54,045 bases of DNA from Planctomycetota bacterium (GCA_016200135.1 JACQFI010000059.1:1-54045); one strand, 5' to 3'. Counted from the first letter of the stretch, positions 7,895-16,813 are shown. Made by a program: numbers and translations. Notes: generated by a model from the sequence alone, not told the origin.

Positions 7895-8779
7895 ATGTTG
7901 CGATCGAACTCCTGGTTGCTGGCGCTTCCGCTGGCCGCCGTTCCTTTCTTGTCCGGCTGCGGGCCGAAGAAGACCGGCGAGTTCACCACGCCTCCGGATT
8001 CGCGGGTGGCCGAGAGCTCGCGGCCCGCGGAACTGAACGCGTCCATCCAGGATATCCGGGCCGGACGCTGCGCCGATGCCGAGGCGCGCATGCAGGCGTG
8101 GCTCGAAGATAAAAACAACCTCTTGAGCCCGTTCCGGCCCGAAGGCCACTATCTGCTGGGGCAGGCGCAATTCGGACAGGGCAAGTACAAGGAAGCCAAG
8201 GTCAACCTGGACCTGGCCGAGGACAAAGCGCGGGACCGGACCACCAAGGCCCTGGCGCAGTTCGCCCGCGCCGACTGCAACTACGCGCTGGGCAAGTACA
8301 GCCTCGCCATCGACCAGTACATGTGGATCGAACAGTTCTACCGCGACGTGACGGCGGTGCCGCACGACGAACTGCTCTTCAAGCTCGGCATGACGAACAA
8401 GAAGCTCGAGTTCACCGAGACCGCGGACTACTGGTTCAACAAGGTGATCGAACTCTACGCGACTGGCAAGTACGCCGAACAGGCGAAGCTCGAACACAGC
8501 AAGCTGGGCCCGGGCGAGACGGGCGAGCCCAAGTACTACACGCTGGAAGTTGGCGCGTTCTCCGACGAGAAGAAGGCGCTGACCGAGGCGGAGATCTTCC
8601 GCCAGAAGGGCTACCGCGACGTGCGCGTCGAGCCGTACACGATCACCGGGAACCCCTATTACGGCGTGTACGTCGGCAGGTACTTCAACAAGAACGACGC
8701 CAAGCGCGCGAAGGAAGACGCGGAACTCTCGGGGCTGACGGCCTCGATCAAGCCCGGAACGATGGCCTGGCCGAAGTAA
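7895..8779 (+). CDS. TPR/SPOR-domain lipoprotein
   Basis: A 294-residue predicted lipoprotein. I start it at the ATG at 7895, which has a purine-rich AAGGGGG site and gives a classic signal peptide with lipobox L-S-G-C (Cys22); an upstream extension to 7772 has no such features. Residues about 45-205 form TPR-like helical pairs ('RAGRCADAEARMQAWLED', 'GKYKEAKVNLDLAEDKARDR', 'YALGKYSLAIDQYMWIEQFY'). Residues about 212-290 are a SPOR domain ('KYYTLEVGAFSDEKKALTEA', 'YYGVYVGRYFNKNDAKRAKE'), which in other bacteria binds denuded septal peptidoglycan. It probably acts at the envelope, perhaps in division or wall remodelling. It is followed by a strong terminator. Confidence 0.85.
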   Translation: MLRSNSWLLALPLAAVPFLSGCGPKKTGEFTTPPDSRVAESSRPAELNASIQDIRAGRCADAEARMQAWLEDKNNLLSPFRPEGHYLLGQAQFGQGKYKEAKVNLDLAEDKARDRTTKALAQFARADCNYALGKYSLAIDQYMWIEQFYRDVTAVPHDELLFKLGMTNKKLEFTETADYWFNKVIELYATGKYAEQAKLEHSKLGPGETGEPKYYTLEVGAFSDEKKALTEAEIFRQKGYRDVRVEPYTITGNPYYGVYVGRYFNKNDAKRAKEDAELSGLTASIKPGTMAWPK

Positions 8780-8804
8780 CCGGGCCGGCGTGAGCTGCAT
8801 TTAG

Positions 8805-8838
8805 AGAGGGGCAAGCCTGGCTTGCCCCTCTTCTTTTT
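8805..8838 (+). terminator. Rho-independent terminator after the SPOR lipoprotein
   Basis: A perfect stem of AGAGGGGCAAG with CTTGCCCCTCT around a CCTGG loop is followed by TCTTTTT. It ends the transcript of the lipoprotein gene 25 bases after its stop codon. Confidence 0.9.
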
Positions 8839-8907
8839 AGGTGGACGCAAGCGCAAGAGACGCGAGAATCGGAGCCGCCGTTCCGCTTGGAGAGGGCCGC
8901 AACCAAT

Positions 8908-10146
8908 ATGCCCCGTCCGCTCCGCCTGTCCGCCGCGCTCCTGGTATTCTTAGCGGCGACGGCCTGCCTGCTCGCCGAGGAAGAACAGCCGGCGGTCAAG
9001 CCCGAAGGCCCCGTGGAAGCCGTCAAGCCCGTACCCGCGGTAAAGCCCGCCAAGACCGATCCGCCCGCGGCCGGAGGTTGGGGCGTTGCTACCGAAGAGG
9101 AGACGCCCGGCGAGGCCGCCAAGACGGCTCCGGGGCCGGCGCAGGGCGAGGAACCGAAAGAGGAAAAGCACAAGGAAGACGCGCCGCCCGTCCCCGAACC
9201 GAAGCTGACGCCGCTCCTGGCCGAAGCGGTGGCCAAGGAGAAGAAGCTCCGCTCGGCCAAGAACAAGGTCCGGCACGACGAGATCGTCGCGAACTTCCGC
9301 AAAGTCATCGAGGCCGAGCCGCGCAACGCGGAGGCGCGCTACCGGCTGGGCCTGGCGCTCGCGCGGTCCGGAAACTACAAGGACGGCGCGAAAGCGCTCG
9401 ACGAAGCGCTGCTGATCGATCCGGAGAATCCGCGCTACCTCTCCGACCTGGGCACGCTCTCGATGTATGCCGGCGACCTGAACAAGGCGCTCGATGCCTG
9501 CTCCCGCGCAGCTTCGGCGGATCCAAATTCGGCGCTCTATATCAACGCGCTGGCCAACGTCCTGATGGCCGGCGGCGAGTTTCCCCGGGCGATTGCGAGC
9601 TACAAGGCAGCCATCAAGCAGGAGCCCAGCAACCCCAAGTACATCCACAATCTTGGACGCTGCCTGCTCGCCGCCAACCAAATCAAGGAAGCGATTCCGG
9701 TGCTCGACGAGGTCATCCGCCTGCACGCGGAATCGGCCGAGGCCTACAACGACCGCGGCATCGCGTATTATCGCCTGCTCAACCGCGAGAAGGCGCTGGA
9801 GGACTTCAAGAACGCCGTGCGCATCGACCCCGAATGCGCCGACGCGCACCACAACTTGGGGCTGCTCTTGTCCGACGACCGCGATCCGCGTTACACGAGC
9901 CGATTCGAAGCGCTCGACCATGCCAAGGCCGCCTGCAAGCTGACCAACAACCGCAACCCCGCGTATCTGATCGGGCTGGCGGAGGCATTCCGCGCCAACA
10001 ACCAATACGACAAAGCCGTCGAATCGGCCAAGCTGGCCCTCGCCATGGACCCAAGCCCGTACAATTTGCAGCAGTTTAAGCGCTTCGAGAAACTCCAGCG
10101 CGACGGCTATCTCGACGAAGTGAAAGTGCCGGGCCCCAAGGAATAG
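8908..10146 (+). CDS. Secreted TPR-repeat protein
   Basis: A 412-residue protein. The ATG at 8908 gives an N-terminal signal peptide ('RLSAALLVFLAATACLLAEE'); a TTG 21 bases upstream adds seven residues without a better ribosome binding site. Residues about 30-110 are a low-complexity linker rich in Pro, Glu, Lys and Ala. From about residue 125 to the end there are eight or so tetratricopeptide repeats ('AEARYRLGLALARSGNYKDG', 'YLSDLGTLSMYAGDLNKAL', 'AYNDRGIAYYRLLNREKALE', 'ADAHHNLGLLLSDD'). TPR arrays mediate protein-protein contacts. Its site is presumably the periplasm, tethered or free. Its partners are not evident. It follows the terminator of the SPOR gene, so it has its own promoter. 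Confidence 0.8.
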   Translation: MPRPLRLSAALLVFLAATACLLAEEEQPAVKPEGPVEAVKPVPAVKPAKTDPPAAGGWGVATEEETPGEAAKTAPGPAQGEEPKEEKHKEDAPPVPEPKLTPLLAEAVAKEKKLRSAKNKVRHDEIVANFRKVIEAEPRNAEARYRLGLALARSGNYKDGAKALDEALLIDPENPRYLSDLGTLSMYAGDLNKALDACSRAASADPNSALYINALANVLMAGGEFPRAIASYKAAIKQEPSNPKYIHNLGRCLLAANQIKEAIPVLDEVIRLHAESAEAYNDRGIAYYRLLNREKALEDFKNAVRIDPECADAHHNLGLLLSDDRDPRYTSRFEALDHAKAACKLTNNRNPAYLIGLAEAFRANNQYDKAVESAKLALAMDPSPYNLQQFKRFEKLQRDGYLDEVKVPGPKE

Positions 10147-10178
10147 CGTTCCCGGTCCTGGGCAGACCTGCCTGCGCC

Positions 10179-11951
10179 TTACTTCTTTTCGAAAACCGCC
10201 GCCGGCGCGAGGCCCATGGGCTGGGCGTGCAGTTCCACGGCTTCGGCGCCGGGCGACTCGAGCCTGCTCTCGCCCATGCGCTCGAACCCGTTGGCCTCGA
10301 CGCGCTCGATGCCCTCTCTTGAAAGCACCAGCCGGAACTTTTCCATCTCCTCCACCCATGTGCCGTCGGGCGCGCGGGAGCGAACGAGGAGAATCATGTT
10401 CACGTGATAGACCTTGGTCGCGCCCACGCGCAGCAGCGTGGAGAGCGCCGTGGAACGCGCCAGCGCTTCTTCCTGTGACGAGCCGTCCTTGCGCGCTTCG
10501 CCGTTCGCGGGCGCCTGCGCGCGCGGCGCCTGCAATCCGGGCGTATCCCAATGCTCCGTATCCATGGATTCGACGAGGGCGAGCCCTTTTTTCGGGTCGT
10601 CCATGCGCAAGAGCAGCCGCCGCACGTTGAAGCGCGTGATCTCGTTAAGGCTGGTGACGCGCTTGTGAATCCGGAAGACGCGGTCCGCGTACAGCGTGAT
10701 CGACTTCTGGAACTTGATCACCGACTCGGGCGCGCCTTCTTCGGCCAACTCGTCCATCTCGTCCGGAGCGCGCAGCCGCCGCACGCGTTCCGGCACGCGG
10801 TCCATGGGCACGAACGAGAAGGCTTCGCCGGCGCGCCCCACCAGGCTCTTGCTGGGCCCGCGGTCGATGAGGTGGCGCTCGCGGTCGCGCAGCAGGCCCG
10901 TCATGCGCTGGCTCAGGTAGCCTTTGAACTGTTCCTTGATGTTCTCGCGGAAGGCGTAGACCACGATCACCAGGAACATGTACGGCATGCTGTCCACCGG
11001 CGCGACGCCTTCCAGAAACCAGAGCACGAAAATGAAGAAGGCCATCCCGGCCATCGCCGCCAGCGCGGAGATGGTGGTCAGCACGGAGCGCGAGCCCTGC
11101 TGCATCTGGACGCTCAGGAAGAGCGTGCTCTGCGCGTACTTCTTCAGCACGCCGCTGCGGTAGAGAAAGTATTCGTTCTTGCGCGCGGCTTCCGGGCCGT
11201 TGGTGGCGTCCACGAGCGTCGGGTAACCGGCCTGCCGGCGGTAGGCTTCTTCGTTTTGCATCGTCGCCGCCAAGCGCCGGGCCGCGTCCAGGGCCTCCGG
11301 AGACGCTTCCCGGGCCGCCTTCGCAAACGCGCGATACGCTTTGCCGCAGACACTCTCGAGCTGCACGCTCATCGCCTCGTCCGCGTACCGGAAAGCGCGG
11401 TCCACGTTCTCCGGCAGATGCGGATTCAGGAACTCGCGCTGCATCGCGCGCAGGTACTTCAGTACGCGCGCGGCGTCATCAAGGAATTTTTCCGCAAGAT
11501 AGGCGGCGTCCTGGTAGTCCTTGGGGCTCGAACGCGGCTTGCCGAGAATCGCGGAGACCAGTTTCTCCTGCTCACGCGTCTCGCCGCGAAAGATGCAGGC
11601 CAGAATGCGCAGCTCGTACTCGGCGCGCTCGGCCACTGGGGCACCGGCCGCGCCGGCGGCAAGGTCCGCCTTCATCGTGTGCACGCGAATTAAGGGCGAA
11701 TATTCGTTGGCGGGGTTGACCAGTTCCGCGAGCGGGATCACCGGCGTGCCGTAGCGCGTGTACGTCTGCAAGTCCTGATAGAAGTACTCGCGCTTGTAAT
11801 TGGCGGAGGTCACGTCCAACGCATTGGGGATGAAGAAGAAGGTCTCGACCTGGATATCTTCCCGCTTGCGTGAGGGACTGATCGGGAAGTCGAATTTGAG
11901 TTCGACCTGGTACCGGTCATGCACTTTCAAATGATACTTATTGCGTTTCAC
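10179..11951 (-). CDS. Large two-TM membrane protein of unknown function
   Basis: A 590-residue protein that I do not recognise. It begins with a soluble region ('KYHLKVHDRYQVELKFDFPI'), contains a helical stretch at about 105-240, two membrane helices at about 291-313 and 322-335 ('MAGMAFFIFVLWFLEG', 'YMFLVIVVYAF'), then a basic C-terminal half with 'RDRERHLIDRG' and 'ITRFNVRRLLLRMDDP'. There is no signal peptide, so both large domains should be cytoplasmic with a membrane hairpin between them. The start is a GTG. It converges with the TPR gene (32-base gap). Its domain order resembles no family I can name; it could be a lineage-specific conserved protein. Confidence 0.65.
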   Translation of the reverse strand: MKRNKYHLKVHDRYQVELKFDFPISPSRKREDIQVETFFFIPNALDVTSANYKREYFYQDLQTYTRYGTPVIPLAELVNPANEYSPLIRVHTMKADLAAGAAGAPVAERAEYELRILACIFRGETREQEKLVSAILGKPRSSPKDYQDAAYLAEKFLDDAARVLKYLRAMQREFLNPHLPENVDRAFRYADEAMSVQLESVCGKAYRAFAKAAREASPEALDAARRLAATMQNEEAYRRQAGYPTLVDATNGPEAARKNEYFLYRSGVLKKYAQSTLFLSVQMQQGSRSVLTTISALAAMAGMAFFIFVLWFLEGVAPVDSMPYMFLVIVVYAFRENIKEQFKGYLSQRMTGLLRDRERHLIDRGPSKSLVGRAGEAFSFVPMDRVPERVRRLRAPDEMDELAEEGAPESVIKFQKSITLYADRVFRIHKRVTSLNEITRFNVRRLLLRMDDPKKGLALVESMDTEHWDTPGLQAPRAQAPANGEARKDGSSQEEALARSTALSTLLRVGATKVYHVNMILLVRSRAPDGTWVEEMEKFRLVLSREGIERVEANGFERMGESRLESPGAEAVELHAQPMGLAPAAVFEKK

Positions 11952-12155
11952 GTTCCCATGGCCTCATAACAGAATCTTAACAATTACTATACATGCGCGG
12001 AGGTCGAATGGCAACCCTTTGCCATAGCAAAACTTACACCACAACGCCGGAGCCTCATCAAGAAGCCTTCGCTGAAGAACTACCTCTCACCCCTTTCGTT
12101 CTTACGGCTTGCGCGCGAGTTGCCGTGCGGGCGAAGTTCGGCGAGAATTACGGGC

Positions 12156-13022
12156 ATGAGCACCACCGCGCGCTACGACCGGACGTGGACCGACGCGGGC
12201 GGCGAACCGCACGATCCGTCGCGCGCCGATCTTCGCAGGCGCATCGTCTCGCTCGTCCCGAGCCTCACGGAGACCCTCTGCGCCGTGGGCGGCAGAGCAC
12301 GGCTTGCGGGCATCACCGCCTATTGCATCCGTCCAACGGACGTGCTCAAAGACGCGTCCATCTCCAAAGTCGGCGGCACGAAGAAGTTCAGCCGCGAGAA
12401 GCTGCTGGCGCTGCAGCCGGACCTGGTACTAGTGAATTTGGAAGAGAACGAGCTCGAAGATATCGACTTCCTGAAAAGCCGTGTCGAGTGCTACGTCAAC
12501 GGCGTGAAGACCGTGCGCGAAGGCATCGAGACGCTGCGCGAGGTCGGCAGCCTGATCGGGGCATTGGATAAGGGCGATGCGCTCGCGCGCGAGGCCGAGC
12601 GAGTGCTCGCGGTGATCGAAGCACGCGTCCAGGCGCGCGCGGCCTCGGGCCAGCGGCCCCTGCGTGTCTTCTACCCCATCTGGCGTGACCCGTGGATGAC
12701 GGTCGCGCCGGATACGTTCATCGCCGATCACTTGCGGACGCTGGGCGCGGAGGCGGTCCCGGCTTGCGCGCAGAAGACGCGTTATCCCCAACTCTCCTTG
12801 CCCGATGCCGCAGCCGCCAAGCCCGACATCGTCTGGCTGCCAAACGAGCCCTTTCACTTCAAGGAAAAGGATGCCGCCGAGGTCCGCGGAACGAAGGGCC
12901 TCGAGCGCGCCCGCGTGCAACTAGTCGATGGCGACAACGTCTGCTGGTTCGGCGCGCGGCAGGCGGAGGGCCTGGCGTACGCCTACGAGACCTTGTGGGG
13001 ACGCGCTCCGGCCAAGCCCTGA
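12156..13022 (+). CDS. BtuF-like helical-backbone metal-receptor protein without signal peptide
   Basis: A 288-residue protein of the type III substrate-binding protein fold that in other bacteria binds cobalamin, heme or iron chelates. Family features: 'RRIVSLVPSLTETLCAVGG', 'LAGITAYCIRP', 'LLALQPDLVLVNLEENELED', a long central helix with 'GIETLREVGSLIGA', 'PDIVWLPNEPFHF' and the C-terminal 'VQLVDGDNVCWFGARQAEGL'. The ATG at 12156 is best placed; the frame extends 12 codons further up. No signal peptide or lipobox is visible, and no permease or ATPase gene is next to it, so it is probably cytoplasmic and not part of a classical importer. No cobalamin riboswitch is visible upstream. Confidence 0.75.
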   Translation: MSTTARYDRTWTDAGGEPHDPSRADLRRRIVSLVPSLTETLCAVGGRARLAGITAYCIRPTDVLKDASISKVGGTKKFSREKLLALQPDLVLVNLEENELEDIDFLKSRVECYVNGVKTVREGIETLREVGSLIGALDKGDALAREAERVLAVIEARVQARAASGQRPLRVFYPIWRDPWMTVAPDTFIADHLRTLGAEAVPACAQKTRYPQLSLPDAAAAKPDIVWLPNEPFHFKEKDAAEVRGTKGLERARVQLVDGDNVCWFGARQAEGLAYAYETLWGRAPAKP

Positions 13023-13056
13023 TCACAAGCGAAACGCACTTTGAAGCTAAAAAAAC

Positions 13057-13086
13057 CTCCCGCTTGCGCGGGAGCTAAGATTTTTT
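13057..13086. terminator. Bidirectional terminator between convergent genes
   Basis: A stem CTCCCGC/GCGGGAG with a TTGC loop (13057-13074) lies between an A-run to the left and a T-run to the right. It can end the rightward BtuF-like transcript and, with the A-run read as T on the other strand, the leftward Rieske transcript. Confidence 0.75.
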
Positions 13087-13107
13087 CGAATGTTCGCTGC
13101 GGGCGGT

Positions 13108-13578
13108 TTATTTCTTCGCGTCCGGCAGCGGCGTCCACGTGCCGTCTTTGATCGTGGACTTCGTATCGACCGAGACGTTGCCGTCTTTGTCGAGCGTGAG
13201 CTTGAGCCAGGAGAGGCCTTCCTTCGCGGGACCCTTCTTCACCGAACCATCGGCGTTGAACTGGCTGCCATGCGCGGGGCAGAAGATTCCCTTCGTGCCA
13301 TCCACCTTGATGTTCTTGCCGCGATGCGTGCAGACATCGGAGAAGGCGGCGACGCCTTTGTCGGTCTTCACGACCACGTATCCACTGCCGGAAGCGGCGG
13401 AACCGCCTCCAATATCCTTCAGGTCTTTCAGGTTCAGGCCTTTGGCGCCGCCCGCTTTTTCTTCGGCAAAGACATCGCAGGTATGCACCGCCAGGCAGCC
13501 CACGACGGCGGCCCGCGCCACCCATTCCAGCGCCTCGCGCCGGGAGAGCGTCCGTTCCTTCGTCTCGTTCTTCTCCAT
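13108..13578 (-). CDS. Tat-exported Rieske [2Fe-2S] protein
   Basis: A 156-residue Rieske protein. The N-terminus carries a twin-arginine-like signal ('LSRREALEWVARAAVVGCLA'). The cluster motifs are intact: Cys83-Thr-His85 in 'DVCTHRG' and Cys100-Pro-Ala-His103 in 'FCPAHGSQF', the CxH...CxxH pattern with two cysteine and two histidine ligands. 'HGSQFNADGSVKKGPAKEGL' is the usual follow-on. It should act outside the cytoplasmic membrane as a small electron carrier or as the Rieske subunit of an oxidoreductase. No cytochrome b or other partner lies beside it, so its redox partner is unknown. The start ATG has AAAGGG upstream. Confidence 0.9.
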   Translation of the reverse strand: MEKNETKERTLSRREALEWVARAAVVGCLAVHTCDVFAEEKAGGAKGLNLKDLKDIGGGSAASGSGYVVVKTDKGVAAFSDVCTHRGKNIKVDGTKGIFCPAHGSQFNADGSVKKGPAKEGLSWLKLTLDKDGNVSVDTKSTIKDGTWTPLPDAKK

Positions 13579-13902
13579 GGAGGGCCCTTTCGTCTGTGGA
13601 TTTATGTTGGTAGCGCACCCAAGTTGTGCTGCTGCCTATAGTAGAACGGTTCACCCAAGCGTCTATTCGGAAAAAGCCGGTAGCTCTGTTTTCCCGGCTG
13701 CCGCTCACCCAAAGCCCTGTCAATAGGTCGACAATTTCGGCATGGCGCATGAAAGTTATAAACTTCTAGGTACTAGACAGACCAAACCCTTACAGGATTA
13801 ACCCGCCATAGCCGCATGCAATCAGTGTACGGTTCCGCACGTTCCGGCCATAGGTTTCCGTGCAACTTCAGCCGTCGACGGCAAACCTCTTGGAGATCAG
13901 CG
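13579..13902. other. Divergent intergenic region, no gene seen
   Basis: The gap between the leftward Rieske gene and the rightward lyase-like gene must hold both promoters. It has no open frame with a ribosome binding site. AT-rich stretches near 13745-13780 are possible promoter DNA, but I cannot define -35 and -10 boxes with confidence. I see no RNA gene or long hairpin. Confidence 0.4.
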
Positions 13903-15675
13903 ATGTCGGTCGAAGCGTACCTGGATGAGTCCGAGCAAAACTGGGATGAAGAGGCAGGGTTGGTCGCGGGTCTCTCGGGCGAACCGTATCACCTTTCAAG
14001 AATACCCCCCGGGAAGCGCATTCATCATCTGCTTGGCAACCTTTACTACGCGTGGGGGCTGCTGGAATCCGGGAAGCCCGAGCGCATCCAACGCACGGCC
14101 CGCGTGTTGTCGGTCGTCGCTGCGCAGCAGGACATCGATCCGACCAGCACGAGTTACGGCGCGTGGTCGCATTATCTCGAAGAACCCGTCCAGACCACGC
14201 CGCGGCCGAAGATGTTCGGCGCGGACTTCCCCGGCGTGGCCCTCTGCCACATCCTGCTCGAACACGAAGCCAAGCTGGCGCGAGAGACCGCGCAGACCAC
14301 GCGCAACATGCTCAAACACGCCGGCTATTGCACGTTCCGGCACAATTTCGGGGTGCCCTATTCCAACTACGCCGTGATGGGCGCGTGCGTTTGCATCGTG
14401 GGCGGCGAGCTCCTCAACGACGCGTATCTCTTCGATTACGGCAAGGCGAAGCTGCGCGACATCGAGGCCAACATCCAGATCCACGGCGGCTACGCGGAGT
14501 GGAACAGCCCCACGTACACGTTCGTGACCATGGCGGAGTGCGAGCGCATCATCCAACTCGCGCAGGATTCCGAATGCCGGGAGCGCGCCATGCGCGCTTT
14601 GCGCGCGGGCTGGGAGGAAGTCGCGCACTATTATCACCCGCGCCTCCGGCAGATGGCCGGACCGCACAGCCGCGCGTATCATAACCACGTGCAAGCGTCG
14701 TGGCTACAGTTCGTGAAGGAGCGCACGGGCTTGGAGATCGCGGCGCATGCGGCGGTCAGTCCGGGCACGGAAAAGGGCGGCATCTGGATGAACATCAAGC
14801 CGCAGCCTTGCCCGACGGACCTGCTCCCGCGCCTGAACGCGTTGCCGCAACCGGAATTCACCACCCGACGCCTGCTCTACCGGTCGTACGTGAACGAAGA
14901 GCCTGATTTCTACAGCACCACGTGGTTCGCCGAAGACGCCGCGCTGGGCAGCGTGAACCTTGAAGACCTCTGGTACCAGCGGCGCTCGGTGCTCGGCTAC
15001 TGGCAGACGCCCGAGGATTTCTGCGTGACGCTGCGCGCACGGTTCCTGCACGACGATTACGACTTCTCCTCGGCGTACATCCGCAACGCGCAGGACGGCC
15101 CGCGCGTGCTTTCGGCCTTCGGCCTGCTCACCAACATGGGCGACCGCATGGCGCACATCGATCCGCCCGAGGACGGCCTCTTTGCCGCCGAGGACTTCCG
15201 GGTGCGTTACGAACTCAGCGGCGCCGGCGTCTCCGCTCGCAGTCTGGGCGGCGGGCGCTACGAGTTCTCCGCCGGAGCGCGCAAGGCGGTCGTGCATACG
15301 CTGCCGGGACGCTTCGGGCCGCACGAAGTCTCCTGGGAGTTGGGCAAGAAAGACGGCAGCGTCTTCGTGGATGGGATCTGCTACCGGGGCGCGCGGAAGA
15401 AGTTCAATCTGCAGTTCCTGGGAGAGGTCGCGATCGCCGCGGGCCTGGAAGTGCTGCGCTCGGGCGACCGGCCCGCGCCCGAAGGGCCGGTGCTCAAGAC
15501 CGGCGCGCCGAGTGCCGATTTTTACGAAGCCCAATGGAGCGTGGGCGCGGGCTTGCGCGTAGCGGGACCGCTGAATGCGATTCTGTATCCCGGCTACAAA
15601 GGCGGCGAGATGGCGCGGCAGCCTAACCGGACGCGGCCGAGACCGCCGGCGCCGGCTTTTCCAGTTCGCGCTTAA
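13903..15675 (+). CDS. Alpha/alpha-toroid lyase-like protein (heparinase/alginate-lyase-like)
   Basis: A 590-residue protein. The N-terminal 330 residues are helical with aromatic and histidine-rich motifs ('HHLLGNLYYAWGLL', 'HNFGVPYSNYAVMGACV', 'IQIHGGYAEWNSPTYTFVTM', 'HYYHPRLRQMAGPHSRAYHN'), reminiscent of the alpha/alpha-toroid of polysaccharide lyases, where Asn, His, Tyr and Trp line the active cleft. The rest is strand-rich, like the beta-sandwich of such enzymes. The ATG at 13903 has GGAG upstream; a start at 13816 has none. No signal peptide is visible, so if it is a lyase it acts on imported oligosaccharides. It overlaps the convergent GT9 gene by 53 bases at the 3' ends. The fold assignment is by motif impression only. 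Confidence 0.55.
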   Translation: MSVEAYLDESEQNWDEEAGLVAGLSGEPYHLSRIPPGKRIHHLLGNLYYAWGLLESGKPERIQRTARVLSVVAAQQDIDPTSTSYGAWSHYLEEPVQTTPRPKMFGADFPGVALCHILLEHEAKLARETAQTTRNMLKHAGYCTFRHNFGVPYSNYAVMGACVCIVGGELLNDAYLFDYGKAKLRDIEANIQIHGGYAEWNSPTYTFVTMAECERIIQLAQDSECRERAMRALRAGWEEVAHYYHPRLRQMAGPHSRAYHNHVQASWLQFVKERTGLEIAAHAAVSPGTEKGGIWMNIKPQPCPTDLLPRLNALPQPEFTTRRLLYRSYVNEEPDFYSTTWFAEDAALGSVNLEDLWYQRRSVLGYWQTPEDFCVTLRARFLHDDYDFSSAYIRNAQDGPRVLSAFGLLTNMGDRMAHIDPPEDGLFAAEDFRVRYELSGAGVSARSLGGGRYEFSAGARKAVVHTLPGRFGPHEVSWELGKKDGSVFVDGICYRGARKKFNLQFLGEVAIAAGLEVLRSGDRPAPEGPVLKTGAPSADFYEAQWSVGAGLRVAGPLNAILYPGYKGGEMARQPNRTRPRPPAPAFPVRA

Positions 15676-16702
15676 GGGCCTCGCGGTCCACGAACGGCGG
15701 CGGCTCCCAGGCATCGGGGGCGGACGCGGCGGCTTTCATCGGCAAGGCAAAGCTGCGGTGCTTCGCGAGCAGGGCGCCGATGCCGGCGACAACCTTGCGC
15801 GGCGTGATTGGGACCATGCACTTCAAATGCGCGCAGTTCACCGCGTGGCCCAGGCACGGCGAGCACTCGGGTTTGCTCCAGAAGTTGACGTTGCGCTCGT
15901 AGCCGGTCTGCGACGGGAGCAGCGAGCCGCCGAAGATCGCGGCCACCGGCGCACCCGCCGCTGTTGCGAGGTGCATCAGGCCGCCTTCCTGCGTGAGAAA
16001 GGCGTCGCACGCGGCAAAGAGCGCCGCCGCCTGGCGCACCGGCAGGTTTCCGTGTTGCGGCAACGGAGCGCCGTTCAGCGTCAGCACCGCTTCGCCGCCG
16101 GCCTGGGCCAGATTTACGTGCGGAGCGAGCGCGTTCACCACCGCCTGAAAATTGACGACGCCCCACTCGCGATTGTGCACGGGCTTCAGTTTACCGGTGC
16201 TAGAGAGCAGCACGACGGGCTTGCCGTTGGCGCGCAACGGCGCGAGCCGCGCGCGGGCTGCGTCTTTCTCGGCCGCGGTGAGAAAAATCTCCGGATGCAC
16301 GCCGTCCATGGGCGGGGCCTGTTCGCCTGCGGGCGAGGGCATGCCGTATTGGTCCAACTCCTCCCATAGGCGGCGCCACTGGATGCCGACGACGTGCTCC
16401 TCGACGAACATGTCCCGTCCGTGGTAGCCGGCCCGGACGGTCATGCCCGCGCGGAAGAGATGCCAGCCGCGCACTTCATCCACGTGCGGATTGTTCAGGA
16501 AGATTTCCGGCCGCCGCGTGACCACGGCGATACGCAGGCCCGGGCGGACTTTTTTCAGGCCACGCACGAGCGCGGAGACCTCGACGGTGTCGCCGAGGGC
16601 CTCGCGGTGCCGCAGAAACGTGACCATGCGCGAACCGAACAGCGCGCGCCACACCCAACCGGGTGCTTCGCGGCACAGCGCGCCAATATCGGTGCAGAAC
16701 AT
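15623..16702 (-). CDS. Glycosyltransferase family 9 (heptosyltransferase-like)
   Basis: A 359-residue GT9 protein of the ADP-heptose:LPS heptosyltransferase type. Seen: an N-terminal Rossmann start ('FLRHREALGDTVEVSALVRG', with the ALGD signature), 'RIAVVTRRPEIFLNNPHVD', the second domain 'KPVVLLSSTGKLKPVHN', and the donor-site motif 'CDAFLTQEGGLMHLATAAGA' followed by 'VAAIFGGSLLPSQTGY'. A cysteine cluster ('CSPCLGHAVNCAHLKC') follows, as in many members. It would add a sugar to lipopolysaccharide core or another surface glycan in the cytoplasm. The start may instead be the internal ATG at 16627, just before the ALGD motif; neither has a clear Shine-Dalgarno sequence. It lies downstream of DUF5107 on the same strand, across a repeat-filled gap. 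Confidence 0.85.
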   Translation of the reverse strand: MFCTDIGALCREAPGWVWRALFGSRMVTFLRHREALGDTVEVSALVRGLKKVRPGLRIAVVTRRPEIFLNNPHVDEVRGWHLFRAGMTVRAGYHGRDMFVEEHVVGIQWRRLWEELDQYGMPSPAGEQAPPMDGVHPEIFLTAAEKDAARARLAPLRANGKPVVLLSSTGKLKPVHNREWGVVNFQAVVNALAPHVNLAQAGGEAVLTLNGAPLPQHGNLPVRQAAALFAACDAFLTQEGGLMHLATAAGAPVAAIFGGSLLPSQTGYERNVNFWSKPECSPCLGHAVNCAHLKCMVPITPRKVVAGIGALLAKHRSFALPMKAAASAPDAWEPPPFVDREALKRELEKPAPAVSAASG

Positions 16703-16714
16703 GGCGGAAGGATA

Positions 16715-16805
16715 ATCGATTTTGGATTTTGGATTGGGGATTTCGGATTGAGCAAGTGCTACGAATGCCGTCCGTCAATCCAAAATCGGAAATCTAAATT
16801 CTAAA
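16715..16805. repeat. Inverted TTTTGGATT-type repeats
   Basis: A left arm of repeated TTTTGGATT and ATTTCGG units (about 16719-16750) and a right arm with the complement (about 16777-16805) surround a 25-base centre. Together they could fold into a long imperfect hairpin between the DUF5107 and GT9 genes. The same units occur in hemW and before korB. Confidence 0.6.
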
Positions 16806-16813
16806 ATGCCGTT

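Noticed and set aside
8950..10551. A 533-codon antisense frame over the TPR gene
   Set aside because: The opposite strand encodes unmistakable TPR repeats and the next gene's 3' end; the antisense product is arginine-rich shadow sequence.
11952..12155. Cobalamin riboswitch before the BtuF-like gene
   Set aside because: I looked for the B12 box and neighbouring conserved stems and did not see them.
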